Positions 56,590 to 64,000 of a stretch of DNA of 64,000 nucleotides are shown piece by piece. The notes beneath the pieces are model-generated. The model was given only the letters and a program-made list of their open reading frames with translations. It searched no databases and had not been told where the DNA came from. The DNA is from Nocardioides sp. GTDB lineage: Bacteria; Actinomycetota; Actinomycetes; Propionibacteriales; Nocardioidaceae. The DNA lies in assembly GCF_030019515.1 (NCBI RefSeq), contig NZ_JASEEQ010000003.1, forward strand, positions 62,001 to 126,000. The letters are read 5' to 3'. Numbering within the stretch: position 1 is the stretch's first letter; each line of letters begins with the position of its first letter. Both the position numbers and the translations under genes were made by a program.

Positions 56590-57795
56590 TCAGTTGCTCC
56601 TTGTCAGGGACTCGAAAACGGCGAGGTTCTCGAACTGGAAGAACGTGCCTCCCGTGCCGTGGGCCAGCGTCCGGTCGGCCCCGGCCACCTGGATCTCGGC
56701 CGGCGCGTCGCCCATCACCTGGAGGGCAGCGTAGGCATATGGGGCCAGCTCGCCGGCGACTCCCGCATTCGTGCACTTCGGGCCTCCCGACATGTTTACC
56801 GGAAGCCTGCCCTCGGGGTCGGTGGCTCCGCTGCGGATCAGCTCCACGCCGCCGCCGGGCGACGCGAAGCCCAGCGCTTCGAGCTGCATCGGCTGCATGT
56901 GGGCGTACGGCGCGAAGAGCTCCACCGTGTCGAAGTCCTCGGCTGGGTTGCGGATGTCGGCACGTGCGTAGACGCGCCGGGCCAAGTTCTCCAGGTTCTC
57001 CATGCGGGCGAAGTCCCCCTTGCCGCCTCCCAGGTAGGGATCGGCGGACATCCCCATGGCCTTGATCAGTGCGGGCCGGGTGGCGCGCCCGACCGAGCCG
57101 CTCGCGCGCTCGCTCCGCACCGTGTCCGCGTCGGCGACGACCATCGCGACCGCGGAGGTCGATACGGGGCAGACCATGGCCTGGGTCAGTGGTGCCGAGA
57201 GCGGACGCGCGCTGAGCACCTCGTCGGCGCTGATGGTGTTGCGGAGATGGGCATAGGGGTTCCTCGCCGCCTTCGCGTGGTCGGCAACCACCACCGCCGC
57301 AAGGTCCTCCGGGGTGAGCCCGAAGCGATCCTGGTAGGCGCAAGCCGCGAAGGCGCCCATGTGGTAGGCGCCCATGCCGAGCGGCTGTTCGATGATCATC
57401 GGGGAGTTCGTGTTGATGGCGCTCTGGAGGTCGGTGGCGCCGAAGAACGTGGGGCCGCCGAGGCACAGCACGACCCGGTGCGTCCCGGACCGGACCATGC
57501 GGGCGGCGACCTGCATCAGGTTGCCACCCGTCGTACCGCCGGTGTTGACCACCACGACCGGAGCGGTCGAGCCGATCCCGAGGAGCCGGGTGAGGTGCTT
57601 GGCGCCGAGAACCGTGCCCTCGAAACCATCGATGTTGCCGGTCACGATGGCGTCGATGCGGTCTGGTGCGTCGCCGCTGTGCTCGAGGGCGCGGCGGACC
57701 GCGAGCTGGCACAGCTCGATCGACGACAGTGTCTGCTTGCGTGGTGAGGTCGCTTCGGTGAGTCCGACCCCGGACACGACGGCACGGTAGGGCAT
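56590..57795 (-). CDS. thiolase-fold protein without catalytic Cys (Ltp2/aldolase-like subunit)
   Basis: 401-residue SCP2-thiolase-like protein. Where thiolases have the nucleophilic Cys (VENACASGS) it reads VVNTGGTTGGNLMQV, so Cys is Gly. The GGHP motif region reads NMSGGPKCTNAGVAGELAPY, without the catalytic His. It still carries thiolase-fold marks such as VVSGVGLTEATSPRKQTLSS and FAACAYQDRFGLTPEDLAAV. Such cysteine-less proteins with a DUF35 partner are retro-aldol lyases (Ltp2, Ltp3, Ltp4). Its start overlaps the other thiolase-like gene by one base. Confidence 0.88.
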   Translation of the reverse strand: MPYRAVVSGVGLTEATSPRKQTLSSIELCQLAVRRALEHSGDAPDRIDAIVTGNIDGFEGTVLGAKHLTRLLGIGSTAPVVVVNTGGTTGGNLMQVAARMVRSGTHRVVLCLGGPTFFGATDLQSAINTNSPMIIEQPLGMGAYHMGAFAACAYQDRFGLTPEDLAAVVVADHAKAARNPYAHLRNTISADEVLSARPLSAPLTQAMVCPVSTSAVAMVVADADTVRSERASGSVGRATRPALIKAMGMSADPYLGGGKGDFARMENLENLARRVYARADIRNPAEDFDTVELFAPYAHMQPMQLEALGFASPGGGVELIRSGATDPEGRLPVNMSGGPKCTNAGVAGELAPYAYAALQVMGDAPAEIQVAGADRTLAHGTGGTFFQFENLAVFESLTRSN

Positions 57796-58934
57796 CAGGC
57801 AGCCTCCACAGCGATGACCGTTGCGTCCTCCGCGACCCCGCCGGTGATGGTGTCCAGCGAGTGGCTGAGCGCGATGCTGCCGGACGGCAGCTCCCCGATC
57901 CGCTCGACGACCTCGAGCAGCCGCAGACCTCCGTTGGCGAGCCCCGGGAAGTTGCTGCGCATACCGCCGCTCGGATTGACCGTCACGTTCGCGTCGATGC
58001 CGAGGGCATCGACGAGGGGTTGGTGGAGGTGCGGCGTCGGGGCGGAGACCTCGGCGAGCGCCACATCGCGCGCTGATGCGCCGGAGGTCGCGAGTGCCGC
58101 GCGCGTGGCGCGCCGAGTAGCGGCTCCGGGGTCGGCGAGCCACTCCCCCGTCCAGGTGTATCCACCGGTCGAGTGGCCGAGGCCCGTGAGTTTGGCGTCG
58201 CGTCCCACGCAACGACCGGCACGCGCCGGCGACGCGAGCACCACGGCGACGGCACCCGCGGAGTGCGCCGGGAGCATGAGCTCGTGCAGGGGCCACGCCA
58301 CTGGCACGGAGTCCAGCACGTCCTGCGCCGTGGCACCACGTCGACGCACGGACCGGTCGAGCCCGGCACTTCGACTGATCTCAGAGGCAGCCAGGGCGGC
58401 GAAGCCCTCCGCCCTCATCCGCGAGACAGCAAGGACTCGGGCCGCGTGGAGGCCGTACGCCGTGTTGGCGGTGAGCCCGACCGGTCGATCGAAGTGTGGG
58501 TCGAAGGCCAGGTTGGAGACCTGCTCAAGGAAGCGGCCGCGTCGCATCGCATCCCCCGTGGTCTCGGGGTTGTGGACACCGACCGCGACCGCCACCTCGA
58601 CGTCGCCGCTGGCGATGGCCTCGGCCGCCGAGACGATGGCCACGCCCGCGTCGCCCTCCACCCGAAACGCATCGCTCAGGTATCCGCCCGACGCTGCGTT
58701 GGTCAGACCGCTCGAGATGCTGCGGCCGTCGAGCACATCCATCGACGCCGAGACCGACAACCCCAGGTCCTGCTTGCGCAGACCGGCCTCGCGCAGCGCG
58801 CGATAGACGACGTCGAAGACCAGCTCGTCCAACATCGCGTCATGCTCGGTGACGAACTCGGTGGCTGCGATCCCTACGACGTGGACCGGAAGGATCGGTC
58901 GTACCGAGAGGTGGGGCTCTGACGTGGATTCCAT
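57795..58934 (-). CDS. thiolase-fold protein without catalytic Cys (second subunit)
   Basis: 379 residues. The nucleophile region reads RVEGDAGVAIVSAAEAIASG in place of VEGACASG, so the Cys is missing; the C-terminal loop is NPSGGMRSNFPGLANGGLRL, without a GHP motif. N-terminal HVVGIAATEFVTEHDAMLDE fits the SCP2-thiolase fold. Together with the next gene it may form a heteromeric lyase. ATG 58934 is preceded by AAGGAAGG, and the operon promoter with a TGT-N11-ACA site is close upstream. Confidence 0.85.
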   Translation of the reverse strand: MESTSEPHLSVRPILPVHVVGIAATEFVTEHDAMLDELVFDVVYRALREAGLRKQDLGLSVSASMDVLDGRSISSGLTNAASGGYLSDAFRVEGDAGVAIVSAAEAIASGDVEVAVAVGVHNPETTGDAMRRGRFLEQVSNLAFDPHFDRPVGLTANTAYGLHAARVLAVSRMRAEGFAALAASEISRSAGLDRSVRRRGATAQDVLDSVPVAWPLHELMLPAHSAGAVAVVLASPARAGRCVGRDAKLTGLGHSTGGYTWTGEWLADPGAATRRATRAALATSGASARDVALAEVSAPTPHLHQPLVDALGIDANVTVNPSGGMRSNFPGLANGGLRLLEVVERIGELPSGSIALSHSLDTITGGVAEDATVIAVEAA

Positions 58935-58960
58935 AGGACCTTCCTTGGCTGGTGCCCGGG

Positions 58961-59005
58961 ACGCTAGGCCAGGCCCGCAGGCACGACATGTCGCATCGTG
59001 CAACA
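58961..59005 (-). promoter_or_regulatory. island regulon promoter 4 (thiolase-DUF35-kinase operon)
   Basis: Minus-strand TGTTGCACGATGCGACA (59005-58989), 22 bases, then TAGCGT (58966-58961), 27 bases before the ATG. It is in the divergent region facing the acyl-CoA dehydrogenase operon and may influence both. Confidence 0.6.
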
Positions 59006-59081
59006 GCACGGTGGGCGCGCGGCGAGGCCAGCGCTGAACCCGCTCCCGACCTCCCCGGGCCACCGGCCAGCGGCTGCCTCG

Positions 59082-60317
59082 ATGACGCAGACTGAGACAT
59101 CTCCGGCACGCCCGGTTGTGACAGCGTCAGCGACCATGATCGACGCAGAGGCCGAGCTGGGCCGACGAGTTCAGGAGTTCCTGGCTGCGCATCCGCCGGC
59201 ACAGACGGACCGCGACCGGTTCCTCCGCGCGCGGTTCGAGGCCGGGCTTGCGTGGGTCGACTACCCGGTCGGGCTGGGCGGCTTGGACCTGGACAACTCT
59301 GTCCAGCCGGCGGTCGACGCCGCCTTCGCAGCTGCGGGCGCACCCGACAACAAGCCGCAGAGCAACGTCATCGGACTCGGCATGGCAGCGCCGACCTTGC
59401 TGCAGTGGGCGACACGCGAGCAGCAGGAGCGGTGGCTACCCCCGCTGTGGACCGGCGAGGAGGTCTGGTGCCAGCTCTTCAGCGAGCCCGGCGCCGGGTC
59501 GGACCTCGCTGCAGTCGGCGCGAGCGCGCGTCGCGATGGGGAGGATTGGGTCGTCAACGGTCAGAAGGTGTGGACCTCCCTGGCACACACCTCCCGCTGG
59601 GCGCTGCTCCTGGTGCGCACCGACCCCACCGTCCCCAAGCACCAGGGCCTCACCTACTTCGTCGTGGACATGCAGTCGCCCGGGATCGACGTCCGCGCAT
59701 TGCGGCAGCTGACGGGCGAGGCGGAGTTCAACGAGGTCTACCTCGACGACGTACGTGTTCCGGACGCACAGCGCCTCGGCGCCGTCGGCGAAGGCTGGCG
59801 CGTCACGCAGACCACGCTCATGAACGAGCGGGTTGCGATCGGCGGATCCGTCGGATCCCGCGAGACCGGGCCGGTCGCGGACCTGATCTCCATGTGGCGA
59901 GAGGCGCGAGCGGATCGCCCCGAGCTGCTCGACGACGTGACCCGGCTGTGGGTGGACGCCGAGGCACTTCGGCTCGCAAGTGCGCTGTCCGCCCAGGCCG
60001 CGGAGCGGGGAACGCCTGGGCCGGAGGGCTCAGGACTCAAGCTCGCCTTCGCGCAGCTGGCGCAAGCCTCATCGTCGCTCACACTCGACGTCCAGGGGCC
60101 TCAGGCGCTCCGGTACGACGACTGGACCGAGCATCGCCCGGACCTCACCACACCGCCGGATCGCGTCCCCGGCTACTGGTACCTGCGGACGCGCGCGAAC
60201 TCGATCGAGGGTGGTACCTCCGAGGTGATGCGCAACATCATCGCCGAGCGGGTGCTGGGCCTTCCTGCGGAGCCCCGGGTCGACAAGGACATCGCGTGGA
60301 AGGACATCCCGAAGTGA
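59082..60317 (+). CDS. acyl-CoA dehydrogenase, alpha subunit of a heteromeric pair
   Basis: 411 residues. Standard marks: LFSEPGAGSDLAAVGASARR, WVVNGQKVWTSLAHTSRWAL, DVRVPDAQRLGAVGEGWRVT and a C-terminal ANSIEGGTSEVMRNIIAERV. It starts the rightward operon, and its TGA overlaps the next acyl-CoA dehydrogenase's GTG (GTGA). The adjacent pair of unlike subunits follows the alpha2beta2 dehydrogenases of steroid side-chain catabolism (ChsE/FadE pairs). ATG 59082 is used; an in-frame ATG at 59136 is also possible. Confidence 0.92.
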   Translation: MTQTETSPARPVVTASATMIDAEAELGRRVQEFLAAHPPAQTDRDRFLRARFEAGLAWVDYPVGLGGLDLDNSVQPAVDAAFAAAGAPDNKPQSNVIGLGMAAPTLLQWATREQQERWLPPLWTGEEVWCQLFSEPGAGSDLAAVGASARRDGEDWVVNGQKVWTSLAHTSRWALLLVRTDPTVPKHQGLTYFVVDMQSPGIDVRALRQLTGEAEFNEVYLDDVRVPDAQRLGAVGEGWRVTQTTLMNERVAIGGSVGSRETGPVADLISMWREARADRPELLDDVTRLWVDAEALRLASALSAQAAERGTPGPEGSGLKLAFAQLAQASSSLTLDVQGPQALRYDDWTEHRPDLTTPPDRVPGYWYLRTRANSIEGGTSEVMRNIIAERVLGLPAEPRVDKDIAWKDIPK

Positions 60318-61417
60318 CCGAGCTGCCCTCACTCCTCCCCCACGAGGTGGACACAGACCTGCGCGACGCCGTTGCCAAGCTCCTGGAAGACCGCTCACCG
60401 ATCGACGCCGTCCTGCACAGGTGCGATGCGCCTGAACCGTTCGGTGACGGCGCACGCGCGCTGTGGGCCGGGCTGACGGACGACCTGGGCGTTGCCGGCC
60501 TGCCGCTGGCGGAGACCGAGGGCGGCGCGGAGGCAACGTGGCGCGAGACTGCCGTGGTGGTCGAGGCCCTCGGACGGGCGGTGGCCGACATCCCCTTCTT
60601 CATCAGCGCGGTCATGGCCACCTCGCTCGCGCAGGCGGCCGGGGCCACCGGCCTGCTTCGGGACCTCGCGACCGGACATGAGATCGGCGCGGTCGTCACG
60701 CCGTTCGCTGCGCCGTTCGAGCCGCGGGCCGAGGTAGGGCTGCACGGTTCCCGGGTGGCGGGCCGCGTGAGCGCGGTCGCCGGTGCGCTCGAGTCCACGC
60801 AGCTCCTGGTGCCCCACCCTGACGCACTGCTCCTCGTGCGCACGACCGATGCAACGATCACTCCTCTTCCCTCGCTCGACATGACTCGCCGAGTCGCCGA
60901 TGTCGAGCTCGCCACCGTTGAGGCGGTGGTCCTGGCCGAGGGCCGGGAGGCGCAGCAGGCGGTGCAGCGTGCGGCCCACGTCTCGGCCGCCATGTTGGCC
61001 TCGGAGCAGCTGGGCCTGGCCGAGTACAGCCTGGAGTCGACCGTGCAGTACCTCCAGCAACGACGCCAGTTCGGCCGCGTGGTGGGCTCGTTCCAGGCGC
61101 TCAAGCATCGGCTCGCGGACCTGTGGACCCTGTTGATCCAGGCGCGCGCCGTGGCGCGCTACGCGGCCGCATGTGCCGGCGCGGAGGAGGGGACGGCTGC
61201 CGCGCACGATCTGCCGGTCGCGGCGAGCCTGGCCCAGTCCTACTGCGGCCCCGTGGCGGTCAAGATCGCCGAGGAGTGCGTACAGCTGCACGGGGGCATC
61301 GGCTTCACCTGGGAGCATCCCGCTCACCTGTACCTCAAACGCGCCAAGGTGGACGCCTTGGCACTGGGCTCGGCGGCGTGGCACCGTCGCGAGCTGGCCA
61401 AGCAGGTGGACCTGTGA
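60314..61417 (+). CDS. acyl-CoA dehydrogenase, beta subunit of a heteromeric pair
   Basis: 367 residues, shorter N-terminal domain. C-terminal helices show QLGLAEYSLESTVQYLQQRR, FGRVVGSFQALKHRLADLWT and VQLHGGIGFTWEHPAHLYLK. The middle beta domain is divergent. It starts with GTG inside the stop of the partner gene, so they are made together in equal amounts. In characterised alpha2beta2 pairs one subunit is often non-catalytic. The acyl substrate is probably a bulky CoA ester. Confidence 0.9.
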   Translation: MTELPSLLPHEVDTDLRDAVAKLLEDRSPIDAVLHRCDAPEPFGDGARALWAGLTDDLGVAGLPLAETEGGAEATWRETAVVVEALGRAVADIPFFISAVMATSLAQAAGATGLLRDLATGHEIGAVVTPFAAPFEPRAEVGLHGSRVAGRVSAVAGALESTQLLVPHPDALLLVRTTDATITPLPSLDMTRRVADVELATVEAVVLAEGREAQQAVQRAAHVSAAMLASEQLGLAEYSLESTVQYLQQRRQFGRVVGSFQALKHRLADLWTLLIQARAVARYAAACAGAEEGTAAAHDLPVAASLAQSYCGPVAVKIAEECVQLHGGIGFTWEHPAHLYLKRAKVDALALGSAAWHRRELAKQVDL

Positions 61418-62169
61418 CCGATCTGACCGGACGGACGGTCGTCATCACGGGCGGCAACAGCGGCCTGGGACTCGGCATGGCGCACGGGCTGGGCGCCAGC
61501 GGTGCCCGCATCGCCGTGTGGTCCAGGACTGCCTCCCGCAACGAGGCGGCCGTGGCCGAGCTCCGTGAGGCGGGGATCGAGGCGGAGGCATTCACCTGTG
61601 ACACCGCCGACGAGGACAGCACGCGCGATGCGATGCAAGCCACGCTCAGCCGCTACGGCAAAGTCGACTCGATCTTCGCGAACGCGGGCATCGCCCGCGC
61701 CACACCCTTCGTGGAGACGACGCTGGACCAGTGGCACGACGTGCTCCGGACCAATCTCGACGGCACGTTCCTGTGCACGCGGGAGGCGGCACGGCACTTC
61801 GTCGACCGGGGCGACGGGGGCTCGATCGTCGTCGTGTCCTCGATGATCGCCCGGTACGGCGGAGCGCGCCAGGCGGCGTACACCACCAGCAAGAACGGCA
61901 TCATCGGGCTCGGCCGCACACTTGCCGTCGAGCTCGCCCGCCACCGAGTCAGGGTCAACGTCCTCGTGCCGGGTTGGACCGCGACCGCGATGAACGTCGA
62001 CCTCCGCGAGAACGAGCGGTTCATGGCGGCAACGACCCAGCGCACGCCAGCCGGCCGTTGGGGCGTGCCGGAGGACTTCCACGCGGTCGCCGCGTTCTTG
62101 GCCGACCCGTCCCTGACGTTCCACACCGGTAACGAAGTCGTCGTCGACGGCGGCTACACCGTCTTCTAG
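61414..62169 (+). CDS. SDR family oxidoreductase (3-oxoacyl reductase-like)
   Basis: 251 residues, classical SDR. Cofactor motif VVITGGNSGLGLGMAHGLG, NAG motif IFANAGIARATPFV, catalytic Ser in VVVSSMIARYGGAR and Tyr-Lys in AAYTTSKNGIIGLGRTLAVE. The C-terminal GNEVVVDGGYTVF is typical. GTGA overlap with the dehydrogenase gene. It probably oxidises a hydroxyacyl-CoA after the hydratase step. Confidence 0.92.
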   Translation: MTDLTGRTVVITGGNSGLGLGMAHGLGASGARIAVWSRTASRNEAAVAELREAGIEAEAFTCDTADEDSTRDAMQATLSRYGKVDSIFANAGIARATPFVETTLDQWHDVLRTNLDGTFLCTREAARHFVDRGDGGSIVVVSSMIARYGGARQAAYTTSKNGIIGLGRTLAVELARHRVRVNVLVPGWTATAMNVDLRENERFMAATTQRTPAGRWGVPEDFHAVAAFLADPSLTFHTGNEVVVDGGYTVF

Positions 62170-62196
62170 GCCGACACCCACCGCGCAAAGGACGCC

Positions 62197-62679
62197 ATGA
62201 CCGTCTCCATCGACAAGCTCCAGACACTCGAGGGCCACGTGCTGCCCGGGGGCCGGATCACCATCGAGCCGCACGAGTCGTTCATCGGGGAGGAAGCCCT
62301 GCGCGCCGAGCCGGGAGCCCATGGCGGGGTCCACCCCGCCTGGTTCGTGATCGCGTCTCTGAGGTGCATGGGCATCTCCGTGGACGAGCTGTGCGCACTC
62401 GCGTTCCAGGAGGAGGGCGACGTCCTGCTCTTCGGCAACTGCCGCGTCGAGCAGCACCAGCCTCTCCGCGAGGGCGTGACCTACCTGGCGAGTGCCCACA
62501 TCGGTGAGGTCAGCTCACGAACGACGCGGGACGGCGCCCGGCTGGACAGCGTCGAGGTCATCGTCCGGCTACGTGTCCAGGAGCCCTCGGGTCGCGACGT
62601 GGGTGCGAGCGCAGAAGTCGAGGCCCGGGCCGGCGAGATCGTCAGCACCTACCTGTTCAAGAGAGGAAGCACCACGTGA
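62197..62679 (+). CDS. MaoC-like N-terminal (non-catalytic) hotdog subunit of a split hydratase
   Basis: 160 residues with a single hotdog fold that resembles the N-terminal half of FAS1/MaoC dehydratases: GGVHPAWFVIASLRCMGISV, GNCRVEQHQPLREGVTYLAS and STYLFKRG at the end. It lacks the D..N.IHxD hydratase motif. The next gene, overlapping by GTGA, carries it, so the two would form a heterodimer like ChsH1-ChsH2 N-terminal or other split MaoC enzymes. The fold is inferred from pattern, so moderate confidence. Confidence 0.75.
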   Translation: MTVSIDKLQTLEGHVLPGGRITIEPHESFIGEEALRAEPGAHGGVHPAWFVIASLRCMGISVDELCALAFQEEGDVLLFGNCRVEQHQPLREGVTYLASAHIGEVSSRTTRDGARLDSVEVIVRLRVQEPSGRDVGASAEVEARAGEIVSTYLFKRGSTT

Positions 62680-63119
62680 GCAGCCCCGTCGGCTTACAGC
62701 CACCGCCGCCAGTCGGGACGTCGCTCCCGAGCCGGGTGATCTGTCAGGTTCGTGAAGAGGACATCCGCATCGTGGCGCTCCTCCTGCGCGACCCCAATCC
62801 CATCCACTACGACATCGACGAGGTGCGGCGCCTCGGCATGGGTGACCGGGCGATCAACCAGGGCGGAGCCACCATGGCCTACGTGATGGACGCGGTCGTC
62901 TCCTGGGCAGGTTCACGTGCGCACCTCCGGTCGATCGATTGCAGCTTCCGCGGCAGCGTCATGGCGGGTGATGACGTCGAGGTCGGCGGGATCGTCACCG
63001 ACGTTCGGGCGGACGGGCCCGACTTCCTCGTGACGGTCGACGTCTGGGCCGACGTCGTCGGCGGTCGCCGCGCCATCGCGGGGACCAGCACCGTCGTGTG
63101 GCACGGCGGTGCGTCATGA
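62676..63119 (+). CDS. MaoC-like enoyl-CoA hydratase subunit
   Basis: 147 residues. The hydratase motif is LLLRDPNPIHYDIDEVRRLG (Asp and His of the catalytic pair), followed by GDRAINQGGATMAYVMDAVV and DCSFRGSVMAGDDVEVGGIV. GTG start inside the stop of the preceding gene. It should hydrate a trans-2-enoyl-CoA in beta-oxidation with the partner subunit. Confidence 0.9.
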   Translation: MSSPVGLQPPPPVGTSLPSRVICQVREEDIRIVALLLRDPNPIHYDIDEVRRLGMGDRAINQGGATMAYVMDAVVSWAGSRAHLRSIDCSFRGSVMAGDDVEVGGIVTDVRADGPDFLVTVDVWADVVGGRRAIAGTSTVVWHGGAS

Positions 63120-63988
63120 GCATCCTCGGGAACGGGGTAGCGACGATCGACGAAGAACGACGCCGAGCCGTCGCCTCCTCCATTCGGGCCAGTCGCGGCG
63201 GACCGGAGCGCGCCTTCGGCGACCTGGTCGTCGAGCTCGTCGATCCCACGGACGACCGGGGGGTCCCCGGCGCGGGCGGACTCGTCGAGGCTCACATGCA
63301 CGGTTCCGGTGTTCGGTTCGGGCCGGACGGGCTTCCGGCTGCGGGATCGATCGGCGTCCTCGTGGACGATGCGCTCGGATTCGCCATCATCGGGGCTAGC
63401 ACCGGCCATCTCTGGTCGGTGAGCCTGGAGGTCTCGATCGACTTCCTCCACCCCCTTCCGAGTGCGCCCTTGCGCCTCCTGGCCACCGGACGGCCGGGCA
63501 ACGAGGTCGCCGGCTACGGGCACGGCGCGGTCACCACCAGCGACGGGACCGTGGTTGCCCACGCTCGGCAGCATGGTCGCTACGTACCGGCACCGCACTC
63601 GTTCCCCGAGCTGCCGGCCTCCTCCGCGGAGCGGTTCCCCGACACCATCGAAGACCTCCTGGCGACCGAGGTCCACCACGTCGACGGCGCCGTCGTGCTG
63701 AGACTCGCAGACGCCGGCCCGTGGCTGAACGGACTCGGGGTCCTGCACGGTGGTGTGGCGATCTGTGCCGCCGAGGCGGCCGCGGCCCACGCGACCCTCG
63801 ACGCTGCCACCACCATGCAGACGACCTCGATGACGCTTGCCTTCACCCGTCCCATGAGCGGTGAGCACGACCTGGAGTTCCGCGCACGGACGCTCCACGG
63901 CGGTCGTACGGCACGGGTGATCGAGGTCGTGGGCTACGCCGGGGACCGGCCGTCCACCTTCGCCAGGATCATCCGGCAAGCGCTCTGA
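63116..63988 (+). CDS. double-hotdog acyl-CoA thioesterase
   Basis: 290 residues with two hotdog units (about 60-160 and 175-290). First: VLVDDALGFAIIGASTGHLW and VSLEVSIDFLHPLPSAPLRL. Second: WLNGLGVLHGGVAICAAEAA and TTSMTLAFTRPMSGEHDLEF. The LHGG motif fits PaaI/4HBT thioesterases. Its ATG is inside the preceding stop (ATGA). It may release CoA from dead-end thioesters; gene position at the end of a catabolic operon supports that. Confidence 0.85.
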   Translation: MSILGNGVATIDEERRRAVASSIRASRGGPERAFGDLVVELVDPTDDRGVPGAGGLVEAHMHGSGVRFGPDGLPAAGSIGVLVDDALGFAIIGASTGHLWSVSLEVSIDFLHPLPSAPLRLLATGRPGNEVAGYGHGAVTTSDGTVVAHARQHGRYVPAPHSFPELPASSAERFPDTIEDLLATEVHHVDGAVVLRLADAGPWLNGLGVLHGGVAICAAEAAAAHATLDAATTMQTTSMTLAFTRPMSGEHDLEFRARTLHGGRTARVIEVVGYAGDRPSTFARIIRQAL

Positions 63989-64000
63989 GCGCGGGGTGGG

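Noticed and set aside
58989..59005. The promoter 4 site acting rightward for the acyl-CoA dehydrogenase operon
   Set aside because: The motif is nearly symmetric, but no TAnnnT hexamer lies 22 bases to its right; rightward use is unsupported.

Overview
The window is very GC-rich, uses many GTG starts and stacks genes with ATGA/GTGA/TGATG overlaps, as high-GC actinobacteria do. Actinobacterial markers (DUF3263, a PPOX-fold F420/flavin protein, furA-katG, an LmeA-like DUF2993 protein, rplM-rpsI-glmM) point to an actinomycete, perhaps a Nocardioidaceae member. That placement is an inference from gene content, not from an alignment.

Region 1 (1-16.9 kb) is mostly housekeeping: an ABC exporter, glmM, rpsI, rplM, gltA, a HAD phosphatase, a large secreted choice-of-anchor A/DUF11 protein, an MFS carrier, an HtrA-like protease, an ABC-F ATPase with a decayed acetyltransferase behind it, a PAP2-type membrane protein, an aldo/keto reductase, a PPOX-fold protein, DUF3263 and DUF981. 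Region 2 (17-20.1 kb) is katG with its furA regulator and a possible 23-residue membrane peptide.

Region 3 (20.1-36.2 kb) holds two sugar systems. The first is solute-binding protein-permease-permease-SIS-PfkB kinase, divergent from a ROK repressor; its SIS+PfkB pair suggests an amino-sugar or Amadori-type substrate. The second is solute-binding protein-permease-permease-GH4 phospho-glycosidase-BadF-type kinase-aldo/keto reductase, preceded by a second ROK repressor and an MFS carrier. Palindromes sit at the expected operator positions. Region 4 (36.2-40 kb) holds LmeA-like, MarR, a second Fur of the FurA type, a nitrobindin-like barrel, an AhpD-like protein and a [4Fe-4S] protein, several of them redox related. 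The two Fur genes share a promoter-box motif.

Region 5 (40-41.5 kb) is a scar: gene remnants, a strong hairpin, a 3'-terminal fragment of a tRNA-like gene whose acceptor strand matches tmRNA (ssrA), and a frameshifted primase-helicase of the TOTE conflict-system type. I read it as the left edge of an integrated island.

Region 6 (41.5 kb to the right edge) is a catabolic cluster. It has an AcoR-like regulator that lacks the sigma-54 contact motif, an Rbs-type ABC importer, a luciferase-like monooxygenase, a flavin reductase fused to an IclR-type effector domain, a CoA ligase, three acyl-CoA dehydrogenases, an APH-type kinase with a tiny partner protein, two thiolase-fold proteins without the catalytic cysteine plus a DUF35 partner, two SDRs, a split MaoC hydratase and a double-hotdog thioesterase. 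The order kinase-small protein-acyl-CoA dehydrogenase-CoA ligase matches the LvaA-LvaB-LvaC-LvaE module for 4-hydroxyacyl-CoA catabolism. The alpha/beta dehydrogenase, split MaoC and thiolase/DUF35 sets resemble steroid side-chain degradation. Four leftward promoters here share TGT-N11-ACA followed, always after exactly 22 bases, by a TAnnnT hexamer. That makes a candidate regulon tying the cluster together. The likely theme is oxidation of a cyclic ketone or terpenoid/steroid-like compound to a hydroxy acid, followed by CoA-dependent degradation; the substrate itself is not readable from the sequence.
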